Shown: positions 1-5,640 of the stretch, one piece after another
Position numbering within the stretch: the stretch's first letter is position 1
How the letters are laid out: the number at the start of each line of letters is the position of its first letter
From: Clostridiales bacterium UBA1248
Lineage (GTDB): Bacteria > Bacillota > Clostridia > Oscillospirales > CAG-272
Assembly (NCBI GenBank): GCA_002308615.1
Contig: DBWC01000022.1
Span: 21,039-30,413 of the forward strand
Reading direction: 5' to 3'
Length of the DNA stretch: 9,375 bases
Translations under genes and position numbers: made by a program
Notes under the pieces: generated by a model
What the model saw: the letters and a program-made list of their open reading frames with translations, nothing else
Database searches by the model: none
What the model was told of the DNA's origin: nothing

Positions 1-944
1 AGCGTGCACATCTGCGGGTTCATATCAGTCGGAAAACCCGGATACGGCATCGTTCTTATATTGGTTTTCATCAGTTTCTGAGCCGCGGTCACGACCACAA
101 AATCGTCGTGCTCTTCAACCTGCACGCCCATCTCCTCAAGCTTGGCGGAAATGGATTCAAGGTGCTTAGGTATAACGTTCGTTATCTTTAATTTGCTGTT
201 CGTCGCGGCGGCGGCGATCATATACGTGCCCGCCTCTATCATATCGGGTATTATGGCGTAAGTGCAGCCGGACAGGGACGAAACGCCTTTTACCTTTATA
301 ACGTCAGTACCGGCGCCGGTTATCTTTGCGCCGCAGGAGTTCAAAAAGTTTGCAAGGTCAACGACGTGCGGTTCACGCGCGGCGTTTTCTATGACCGTGT
401 TGCCGTCCGCGAGCGCGGCGGCTATGAGAACGTTTATAGTGGCGCCGACCGAAACGCGGTCAAAATATATATTTGCGCCGCGCAGCCTGCCTTCCGTCGC
501 TTTTCCTTCGATATATCCGCCCTCCACGCTGACCTGCGCGCCGAGCGCTTCAAAGCCTTTTATATGCTGGTCTATCGGGCGTATGCCGAAGTCACAGCCG
601 CCCGGACAGCCGACGCGCGTTTTACCGAATCTGCCGAGCTCCGCGCCGGCAAGATAATACGACGCGCGCATATTGCGGACCATCTCAAACGGAGCGCATC
701 CGCCCTCTGCGTCTTTGCAGTCTATTTCAACGGTGGTTTTGTTCAGATATCTGATCTTCGCGCCCATAGCCTTTAAAATGGCAAAGGACGTGCGGACGTC
801 GCTTATATCCGGTATGTTTTCAAGCACGCATTTTTCTTCCGTCAAAAGACACGCGAAAATAACGCCGACGGCGGCGTTTTTCATGCCGCTTACTTCTATT
901 TCACCGGAAAGCTCGTTTCCGCCTTTTATCACAAAATATTCCAT
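1..944 (-). CDS. murA: UDP-N-acetylglucosamine 1-carboxyvinyltransferase (MurA), N-terminal 314 codons, cut by the window edge
   Basis: Catalyses the first committed step of peptidoglycan synthesis in the cytoplasm: enolpyruvyl transfer from PEP to UDP-GlcNAc, the fosfomycin-sensitive step. My translation starts MEYFVIKGGNELSGEIEVSG and continues with MKNAA (Lys22 and Asn23 of the substrate site). The catalytic loop is PGGCDFGIRPID with the nucleophile Cys117, so the fosfomycin-binding Cys type rather than the Asp type. Near the window edge is YPGFPTDMNPQM, with the conserved Asp around residue 307. The reading frame is open to base 1; MurA is usually about 420 residues, so roughly 100 C-terminal residues lie outside. 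The ATG at 944 is chosen because AAGGA sits about 10 nt upstream and a good promoter lies at 1016-1044. Whether this is the MurA1 or MurA2 (MurZ) paralogue cannot be told from this part. Confidence 0.97.
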   Translation of the reverse strand, partial: MEYFVIKGGNELSGEIEVSGMKNAAVGVIFACLLTEEKCVLENIPDISDVRTSFAILKAMGAKIRYLNKTTVEIDCKDAEGGCAPFEMVRNMRASYYLAGAELGRFGKTRVGCPGGCDFGIRPIDQHIKGFEALGAQVSVEGGYIEGKATEGRLRGANIYFDRVSVGATINVLIAAALADGNTVIENAAREPHVVDLANFLNSCGAKITGAGTDVIKVKGVSSLSGCTYAIIPDMIEAGTYMIAAAATNSKLKITNVIPKHLESISAKLEEMGVQVEEHDDFVVVTAAQKLMKTNIRTMPYPGFPTDMNPQMCT

Positions 945-1015
945 CTATATAAAATCCTTACGCGAATTTTTCAAAACTGACATAAAACGGTATGCGATCC
1001 GCACACCTCTGTTTT

Positions 1016-1044
1016 ATTATATCATAATAAATCGAAAATGTAAA
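1016..1044 (-). promoter_or_regulatory. Sigma-A type promoter of murA
   Basis: Reading the minus strand, TTTACA (1044-1039) is followed by a 17-bp spacer ending in TATGA and a perfect TATAAT (1021-1016), giving an extended -10 (TGATATAAT). The start of transcription should be near 1009, leaving a leader of about 65 nt before the murA ATG. Confidence 0.75.
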
Positions 1045-1070
1045 TATTATTTTTATGAAATTTTCGATTT
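1029..1070. repeat. 11-bp perfect inverted repeat around the murA -35 region
   Basis: AAATCGAAAAT at 1029-1039 is repeated inverted as ATTTTCGATTT at 1060-1070, with 20 bp between the arms. One arm lies in the murA promoter spacer and touches the last base of the -35; the other lies upstream of the -35. Arm centres are 31 bp apart, about three helical turns. It also lies 10 bases past the stop codon of the DUF3810 gene, so a weak AT-only terminator is an alternative, but no clean T-run follows it on the minus strand. Confidence 0.55.
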
Positions 1071-1079
1071 TTTGCGCTC

Positions 1080-2186
1080 TCATTTTTTGTAATAAGCGAC
1101 GAGCAGATCCACAACGAGCCCGTAGGACTTTTCGCCCTCCTCCTCGCCGTACATTTTCAGATGATTGTCGTTTATTTTACTTGCTACGGTGGCGACGGTA
1201 TTCTCTCTGTATTTTTCGAAAAACCTGTTGTACGCGCTCATCTCTTCTTTTAACACCTTCGGCACGCGCTCCGTGTAAAGCGTCGTATACATGTCTTTAT
1301 TCGCGCTGTAAAGCGATGACGCGACGTATTCAAACGCGTTTGCGTAAGCGGAATATCTTATATAATCGTCGTCGCTTTCCATGCAGACGAGGAACGCTAC
1401 GAAATTAGCCTCCTCCTCGCGCGCTATACCGCGCTGGTGCGCCATCTCATGCGCGGCGGTATACGGCAGGGTGTAATCGGGCAAATTTATATTTACGTTC
1501 GCCTCTCCGGTAAAGAACGAATAAACTCCGGCGATATGCGTATAAGTCCACGGCTCCGACAGCATTACCGGCTTTGCGGACGAATAAAAATCAGATAAAA
1601 ACGGATATTTTTCACACGCTTTTTTATACGCCTCGTTCAGCTTTTTGTTAAGCGTATCGTGACCGTACGGCATAAGCGAGCTTCCCGAATATATGATATC
1701 CACGCCGTCTATGCATTCGTCCAGTCCGTCAAGCAGTTTTTCCGCCGTGCCGTACAGCTCCTCCGCCGACACCTTGTCGCGCTCTATATTTATGCGCTTG
1801 TCGAGCGACGTCGTATAGTACCCGGCTGAGAAATTCAGAAGAAACGTTGAAAAAATAAGCGCGGCGACGGCAAAAAGATCAAACGTGTATCTGAACGTGG
1901 ATATCCACGTTTCCGTTTTTCCGTTAGAAGCTATGTGAAGCAGCACCGCGATAATGAGCGGTGAACAGATGATAACGTATTCCGCAAGTGAAAGCGGCAG
2001 AAGATTCGTCATATACGCAAGCGCCGCGCGCGGATACGACGCTATGCCGCTCTGCCAGAAATCAGCAAAAGCGCTGTTTTTTGACGCGATAAACCTCACC
2101 GCGAGTCCCAAAACGAATACCGCGGCGGACGCTATGAAAAACGGTGAAAACAAACCCTTTAAGGTTTTTTTTACTTTAGATCTCAT
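1080..2186 (-). CDS. DUF3810-family membrane protein with HExxH metalloprotease-like motif
   Basis: Function unknown in detail. The 368-residue protein has three hydrophobic segments in its first third (about residues 14-34, 63-85 and 102-122). These are followed by a soluble domain carrying AHEMAHQRGIAREEEANF, with HEMAH at residues 246-250 and glutamates 257-259 shortly after. This HExxH plus downstream Glu/Asn arrangement is typical of the DUF3810 family and looks like a zinc-metallopeptidase core; peptidase activity is inferred, not shown. I chose the ATG at 2186, giving an 11-base overlap with the upstream pseudouridine synthase gene; a TTG at 2204 would add six residues but has no ribosome binding site. 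It is the last gene of the ilvE operon. Translational coupling is likely, because only a weak GAAAG lies in front of the ATG. Confidence 0.85.
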   Translation of the reverse strand: MRSKVKKTLKGLFSPFFIASAAVFVLGLAVRFIASKNSAFADFWQSGIASYPRAALAYMTNLLPLSLAEYVIICSPLIIAVLLHIASNGKTETWISTFRYTFDLFAVAALIFSTFLLNFSAGYYTTSLDKRINIERDKVSAEELYGTAEKLLDGLDECIDGVDIIYSGSSLMPYGHDTLNKKLNEAYKKACEKYPFLSDFYSSAKPVMLSEPWTYTHIAGVYSFFTGEANVNINLPDYTLPYTAAHEMAHQRGIAREEEANFVAFLVCMESDDDYIRYSAYANAFEYVASSLYSANKDMYTTLYTERVPKVLKEEMSAYNRFFEKYRENTVATVASKINDNHLKMYGEEEGEKSYGLVVDLLVAYYKK

Positions 2187-3072
2187 TGTCAAATAAACTT
2201 TCAAATATTTTCGGTACAGGGGCGATAAGCCGTACGTCTTTTCCGTCCGAGGGGCGTTTTATGATAAGCGAGCCGGCGTGCAGCGCAAGACGGTGCAGAT
2301 CCGCGTCGAACCCGTCTCCGTACAGACCGTCGCCGAGTATCGGCGTGCCGATATACGCCATATGCAGCCTGAGCTGATGTGTCCTGCCCGTGCGCGGCAA
2401 AAGCTTCATCAGACTTATGCTCTCGCCTTTATACGAGCCGGTTTTAAGACGTTCGTATTCCGTTATGCAGACTCTGCCTTCATTATCGTCACATACGGAT
2501 CTGATTATCACGCTTTCCGCCTGACGCCGTATGTTTTTTCTTATTACGCCGCTTCTCTTTTCCGGTATTCCGTGACAGACGGCGTAATATATTTTTCGCG
2601 CGTCTTTTTTGTAAAACTGATCCGCCAGCATATAAGCCGCCATTCTGCTTTTGGCGACGACCACGACGCCGGAGGTGTGATTGTCAAGGCGGTTTGCGGC
2701 GCGGAAAACAAAATTCTTTCCTTTATAGTAATATGCGAGCGCGTTTGAGAGCGTGTCATAATGATGGTTGTGAGACGTGTGCGTCGGCATACCGGAGGGC
2801 TTGTTGACGGCTATCATGTCGTCGTCCTCGTAAATGATATCGAGCGGTATGTCGACGGGCTCCGCGTCCGTTTTGCGCTCTTGTTCAAATTCAAGACGCA
2901 CGACGTCGCCTGATTGCAGTTTATACCGCACGGTCTTTTGCTCCCCGTTTACGGTTATGCCGTTTTCCGTACGTTTCAGCTCGGTCAAAATTCCGCCCGA
3001 AATACCGGGGATGCCGCGCAGAAATTCACGCAGAAGCTTCCCCTCGTATTCGGGCGGGACTTTAAATTCCAT
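2176..3072 (-). CDS. RluA-family pseudouridine synthase
   Basis: Likely isomerises specific uridines to pseudouridine in rRNA or tRNA; the exact target cannot be read from sequence. The 298-residue protein has an S4-like N-terminal region (about 10-62), then the catalytic domain. Visible motifs are VNKPSGMPTH (89-98), ANRLDNHTSGVVVVAK (126-141) with catalytic Asp130, and GRTHQLRLH (229-237) followed by GTPILGDGLYG. The usual HRLD is NRLD here, but Asp and Arg of the motif are kept, so I expect an active enzyme. Its ATG at 3072 overlaps the ilvE stop by one base (TGATG), and there is no strong ribosome binding site of its own. Translation is therefore probably coupled to ilvE. The next gene starts inside its last codons. 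Confidence 0.93.
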   Translation of the reverse strand: MEFKVPPEYEGKLLREFLRGIPGISGGILTELKRTENGITVNGEQKTVRYKLQSGDVVRLEFEQERKTDAEPVDIPLDIIYEDDDMIAVNKPSGMPTHTSHNHHYDTLSNALAYYYKGKNFVFRAANRLDNHTSGVVVVAKSRMAAYMLADQFYKKDARKIYYAVCHGIPEKRSGVIRKNIRRQAESVIIRSVCDDNEGRVCITEYERLKTGSYKGESISLMKLLPRTGRTHQLRLHMAYIGTPILGDGLYGDGFDADLHRLALHAGSLIIKRPSDGKDVRLIAPVPKIFESLFDNEI

Positions 3073-4142
3073 CAGCCTATGACTTTTGTCCAGCCGAACT
3101 CATCCGGCAGATTTCCCCACTGGATGCCGGTAAGAGTATCGTATAACATCTGAGAGATAGGACCTATTTCTCCGTTGTTAATAACGGCTTTTTTGTTCTC
3201 GTCGTCAAGCGATCCGATAGGCGAGATAACGGCGGCGGTACCGGTGCCGAAAGCCTCTTTCAGTTCGCCCTTGTCGTACGCTTCATAAAGCTCGTCAACG
3301 GATATCTTTCTTTCGCTGACCTTGTAGCCCTTGCTCCTGAGCAGCTCTATGCAGGAGGCTCTCGTAACGCCGGGAAGGATGCTTCCGTCGACCAGAGACG
3401 GTGTGACGACCTCGTCGCCTATGACGAAGAACACGTTCATCGCGCCGACCTCGTCGATGTATTTTCTGTAAATACCGTCAAGCCACAAAACCTGAGAATA
3501 ACCGAGCTTCGCCGCTTTTTCCTGTCCTTTTAAGGACGAGGCGTAGTTTCCGCCGACCTTTGCAAAGCCGGTGCCGCCCTTGACGGCGCGGACGTAATCG
3601 CGCTCTATGAATATCTTGACGGGGTTTATGCCCTCCGCGTAGTAAGCCGCGACAGGCGATAAGATTATACAGAAAACGTATGAATGCGATGGATGGACGC
3701 CGAGATGCGGATCGGTGGCTATGATGAACGGACGGATGTATAACGACGTGCCGACCTTTGTCGGTATCCAGTCGCGGTCAAACAAAACGACCTCCGTTAT
3801 AGCCTGCAGCACGTCCTCGTTCGGTATCTGCGGGATGCAGAGACGCTCGTTCGTATTATGCATACGCTCGATGTTTTTGTCCGGGCGGAAAAGCTGGATC
3901 TTTCCGTCGGCCGTCATATAAGCCTTAAGACCTTCAAACATCTCCTGCGCGTAATGGAACACCATGCAGGAAGGCTCAAGCTCAAACGGAGCGTAAGGCA
4001 CTATGCGCGCGTCGTGCCAGCCCTTTCCCTCGTCATAGTTCATCAAAAACATATGGTCGGTAAAATATCTGCCGAAACCGAGATTGTCGTAATCCGGCTT
4101 TGTTTTCGGCGTTTTTGTTCTTTCTTTTCTTATATCAAGCAT
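3072..4142 (-). CDS. ilvE: Branched-chain amino acid aminotransferase (class IV PLP fold, BCAT type II)
   Basis: Transfers the amino group between glutamate and the 2-oxo acids of leucine, isoleucine and valine, as the last step of their synthesis or first of their breakdown; cytosolic and PLP-dependent. The 356-residue length fits the longer type II group. Signatures: YAQEMFEGLKAY (64-75), RPDKNIERM (86-94), FAKVGGNYASSLKGQ with the PLP Lys195, QVLWLDG (217-223), EVGAMNVFFV with Glu231, SILPGVTR (254-261) and GTGTAAVISPIG (299-310). The ATG at 4142 has a strong AAGGAG eight bases upstream. The gene heads a three-gene operon with a promoter at 4175-4203. The leader is only about 25 nt, so no T-box or peptide attenuator fits in it. 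Confidence 0.97.
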   Translation of the reverse strand: MLDIRKERTKTPKTKPDYDNLGFGRYFTDHMFLMNYDEGKGWHDARIVPYAPFELEPSCMVFHYAQEMFEGLKAYMTADGKIQLFRPDKNIERMHNTNERLCIPQIPNEDVLQAITEVVLFDRDWIPTKVGTSLYIRPFIIATDPHLGVHPSHSYVFCIILSPVAAYYAEGINPVKIFIERDYVRAVKGGTGFAKVGGNYASSLKGQEKAAKLGYSQVLWLDGIYRKYIDEVGAMNVFFVIGDEVVTPSLVDGSILPGVTRASCIELLRSKGYKVSERKISVDELYEAYDKGELKEAFGTGTAAVISPIGSLDDENKKAVINNGEIGPISQMLYDTLTGIQWGNLPDEFGWTKVIG

Positions 4143-4150
4143 TTTTCTAT

Positions 4151-4158
4151 CTCCTTCC
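4151..4158 (-). promoter_or_regulatory. Ribosome binding site of ilvE
   Basis: On the minus strand GGAAGGAG stands eight bases before the ilvE ATG, a strong Shine-Dalgarno that fixes the start. The two downstream genes of the operon lack comparable sites. Confidence 0.85.
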
Positions 4159-4174
4159 GTAAAGGTTATGGGGT

Positions 4175-4203
4175 ATTATATCACAAAAATATAAAAAATG
4201 CAA
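4175..4203 (-). promoter_or_regulatory. Promoter of the ilvE operon
   Basis: On the minus strand TTGCAT (4203-4198) is followed by a 17-bp spacer ending in TGTGA and a perfect TATAAT (4180-4175), with TGn extended -10. Its -35 hexamer is part of the terminator stem at 4193-4232. Confidence 0.78.
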
Positions 4204-4232
4204 GTATATTTTTTGATACTTGCAATTTTTTT
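4193..4232 (-). terminator. Hairpin terminator of the TIM-barrel gene, symmetrical and overlapping the ilvE -35
   Basis: TGCAAGTAT (4199-4207) pairs with ATACTTGCA (4216-4224) across an 8-base loop. Six A's precede it (4193-4198) and seven T's follow (4226-4232), so it has a U-tract read in either direction. It lies 13 bases past the stop of the minus-strand gene at 4246. The stem is AU-rich, so efficiency may be modest. Confidence 0.7.
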
Positions 4233-4245
4233 ACAAACAGATTTT

Positions 4246-5031
4246 TTAGTTTTGCAGTATTTTCTCCAGCATCCTCGCCGACGCTTCAAGCTGGTATATA
4301 TCCGTGAAATTCTCGCGGTAGACCTCCACAACGGCGTCGCCTTTGTAGCCGATCTCCTTAAGCCTGTCGACGATCCGCTTCATATCGAGTTTGCCCATGC
4401 ACGGCGGCGTGCAGTGTCCGTCCGCCCAGTCGTTTATATGGACGTGGACGACGTGATCGCCCATCGCACGCAGCGCGGCGTACGGATCGTATCCGCCGCG
4501 GCACGCCTGCTTTGCGTCAAAAACGAATTTCATATCCGGACACGCGGCGCGCAGCTTTGAGATGCCGTCCGCGTTGCGCGCTATGCACCACGTCGTGTTC
4601 TCGTGTATGAGCTCAACGCCGAAGGTGTGCGCGCATTCGTTTACGCGCGTGAATATCTCCGCGTACTTTTCAAAGCCGCAGAATTTGTTTTTCATATTGT
4701 TTCCGTGGAATATGACGAATTTTGCGCCGAGCTTTGAGGCAAAATCAAAATAATTATTGTAATACTCAACGCCGTCTTCTATCCTTCTTTCGTATCCGGC
4801 GAAAAAGATGACGTTTTCGTATCCGGACGTGAAGGGATGTATCGAAAGGATCTTTATGCCGTTATCGTCTATACACGCTTTCAGCTCTTTATAATACTCC
4901 CCGGACATCTCGCTGTGAGTGTTTATGAATATCTCCGCAAGATGAAATCCGCCCCTGACGCATTCCTTTAAAGATTCTATTGTGTCAAGCGGGTAAAAAC
5001 ACGCGCTTGAAATACCTACGTTCATTTTCAT
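4246..5031 (-). CDS. Sugar phosphate isomerase/epimerase-like TIM-barrel protein (xylose isomerase-like / AP endonuclease 2 fold)
   Basis: A 261-residue metal-dependent TIM-barrel protein of the sugar phosphate isomerase/epimerase family; the substrate is unknown. The residues expected to hold the metals are visible: Glu144 in IHENTTW, Asp172 in FVFDAKQA, His198 in VHVHINDW and Glu236 in VVEVYRE. His65 (LSIHPF) and His109 (VIFHGNN) line the barrel as usual. I start at the ATG at 5031 (MKMNVGISSACFYP) because GAGG lies nine bases upstream. A longer reading from a TTG at 5079 is excluded: that TTG is the -35 of the gene's own promoter. It stands alone between a promoter and a terminator and is divergent from rpsT. 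The name covers a broad superfamily; endonuclease IV activity is unlikely at this length and motif set. Confidence 0.88.
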   Translation of the reverse strand: MKMNVGISSACFYPLDTIESLKECVRGGFHLAEIFINTHSEMSGEYYKELKACIDDNGIKILSIHPFTSGYENVIFFAGYERRIEDGVEYYNNYFDFASKLGAKFVIFHGNNMKNKFCGFEKYAEIFTRVNECAHTFGVELIHENTTWCIARNADGISKLRAACPDMKFVFDAKQACRGGYDPYAALRAMGDHVVHVHINDWADGHCTPPCMGKLDMKRIVDRLKEIGYKGDAVVEVYRENFTDIYQLEASARMLEKILQN

Positions 5032-5040
5032 ATTTCCGTA

Positions 5041-5044
5041 CCTC
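5041..5044 (-). promoter_or_regulatory. Ribosome binding site deciding the start of the TIM-barrel gene
   Basis: GAGG on the minus strand, nine bases before the ATG at 5031. Together with the promoter just upstream it supports the shorter protein. Predicted transcription start is near 5044, so the site would lie at the very 5' end of the mRNA. Confidence 0.6.
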
Positions 5045-5050
5045 ACGTAT

Positions 5051-5079
5051 ATATTACCACTCGTTTTTAAATTTGTCAA
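5051..5079 (-). promoter_or_regulatory. Promoter of the TIM-barrel gene
   Basis: On the minus strand a perfect TTGACA (5079-5074), a 17-bp spacer ending in GTGG (extended -10), then TAATAT (5056-5051), which matches the -10 consensus at four of six bases. Confidence 0.65.
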
Positions 5080-5132
5080 CGCTGTGTTTATTGAATATAT
5101 GGTAAAAATTTTTATTTTTTTGAAAAAAAGTC

Positions 5133-5161
5133 TTGATTATTTTCAAAATCTATGGTATTAT
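5133..5161 (+). promoter_or_regulatory. Promoter of rpsT
   Basis: TTGATT (5133-5138), a 17-bp spacer ending in TATGG, and TATTAT (5156-5161) with an extended -10. Phased A/T tracts at 5104-5129 directly upstream of the -35 look like an UP element, as expected for a ribosomal protein gene. Predicted transcript start is near 5168, leaving a leader of about 80 nt. Confidence 0.72.
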
Positions 5162-5184
5162 ACTTAATTGAAATAGTATATCGC

Positions 5185-5210
5185 GCCGTTGTGTCCTCTC
5201 AGACAGCGGC
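5185..5210 (+). promoter_or_regulatory. Hairpin in the rpsT leader with a loop complementary to the Shine-Dalgarno
   Basis: GCCGTTGT (5185-5192) pairs with ACAGCGGC (5203-5210), eight pairs including one T-G wobble, with a 10-base loop. The loop bases TCCTCT (5194-5199) can pair with GGAGGA of the ribosome binding site (5236-5241). This would form a pseudoknot that hides the start. No T-run follows, so it is not a terminator. A role in autoregulation by S20 is inferred. Confidence 0.5.
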
Positions 5211-5234
5211 ATAAATACATATTCGTAAATTTAC

Positions 5235-5240
5235 AGGAGG
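5235..5240 (+). promoter_or_regulatory. Ribosome binding site of rpsT
   Basis: Perfect AGGAGG eight bases before a GTG start. It is the only reason to accept the GTG at 5249, and the resulting protein begins exactly as S20 should. Confidence 0.85.
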
Positions 5241-5248
5241 AATAAAAA

Positions 5249-5512
5249 GTGCCGAATATCAAATCTGCAAAGAAGCGCGTTAAGGTAACGGAAACCAAGA
5301 CCCTTCAGAATAAAATGTTCAAGTCATCGCTTAAAACGATGATCAAAAAGTATGACGCAGCTCTTACTTCCGGTGATAAGGAAGCCGCGGGCGCAGCATA
5401 CAGAGCAGCGGTAAAAAAGATCGACCAGGCGGCAGCCAAGGGCATCATCAGCAAGAACGCCGCAAGCAGAAAAAAGAGCCAGTTCACGTTAAAACTTAAC
5501 ACCCTGGCATAA
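5249..5512 (+). CDS. rpsT: 30S ribosomal protein S20 (bS20)
   Basis: Binds 16S rRNA early in 30S assembly. The 87-residue length is normal for the family. The protein starts MPNIKSAKKRVKVTETKTLQ, the family's recognisable N-terminus, continues as lysine/alanine-rich helices, and ends SRKKSQFTLKLNTLA. The start codon is GTG behind a perfect AGGAGG. It is transcribed alone, from its own promoter to a strong terminator at 5526-5558. Non-AUG starts are known for rpsT elsewhere (UUG in Escherichia coli, where S20 represses its own translation). The GTG plus the leader hairpin suggest translational control here too, which is inference. Confidence 0.97.
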   Translation: MPNIKSAKKRVKVTETKTLQNKMFKSSLKTMIKKYDAALTSGDKEAAGAAYRAAVKKIDQAAAKGIISKNAASRKKSQFTLKLNTLA

Positions 5513-5525
5513 GAAACGGTAAATG

Positions 5526-5558
5526 AAAGCGCTTTTGGCATACGTCAAAAGCGTTTTT
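5526..5558 (+). terminator. Intrinsic terminator after rpsT
   Basis: CGCTTTTG (5530-5537) pairs with CAAAAGCG (5546-5553) over an 8-base loop. The stem is extended by a G-T and three A-T pairs using 5527-5529 and the T-run 5554-5558. It starts about 13 bases after the S20 stop. Confidence 0.85.
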
Positions 5559-5580
5559 GCTTTATGATAATCAAAAATAC

Positions 5581-5609
5581 TTGACTTAATAAAATTTTTA
5601 TGATATAAT
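5581..5609 (+). promoter_or_regulatory. Promoter of hom
   Basis: TTGACT (5581-5586), a 17-bp spacer ending in TATGA, and a perfect TATAAT (5604-5609) with extended -10. Near-consensus, so probably strong; leader about 25 nt with no room for an attenuator. AAAGGAAG at 5626-5633 gives the ribosome binding site. Confidence 0.85.
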
Positions 5610-5640
5610 TTATCCCATATTTTACAAAGGAAGTAATTTT

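Noticed and set aside
262..1092. Plus-strand open frames opposite murA
   Set aside because: They are antisense to a clear MurA frame with all catalytic motifs, and have no family resemblance or ribosome binding sites.
2187..2204. TTG start six codons upstream for the DUF3810 gene
   Set aside because: No Shine-Dalgarno before it; the ATG at 2186 begins directly ahead of the first membrane segment and overlaps the upstream gene in a normal way.
4143..4175. T-box or peptide attenuator in front of ilvE
   Set aside because: Only about 25 nt lie between the predicted transcript start and the ATG, too short for either; no T-box sequence seen.
1080..5031. Signs of horizontal transfer or mobile element remnants
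   Set aside because: No transposase, terminal repeats, tRNA or composition break seen; the genes are ordinary chromosomal functions.
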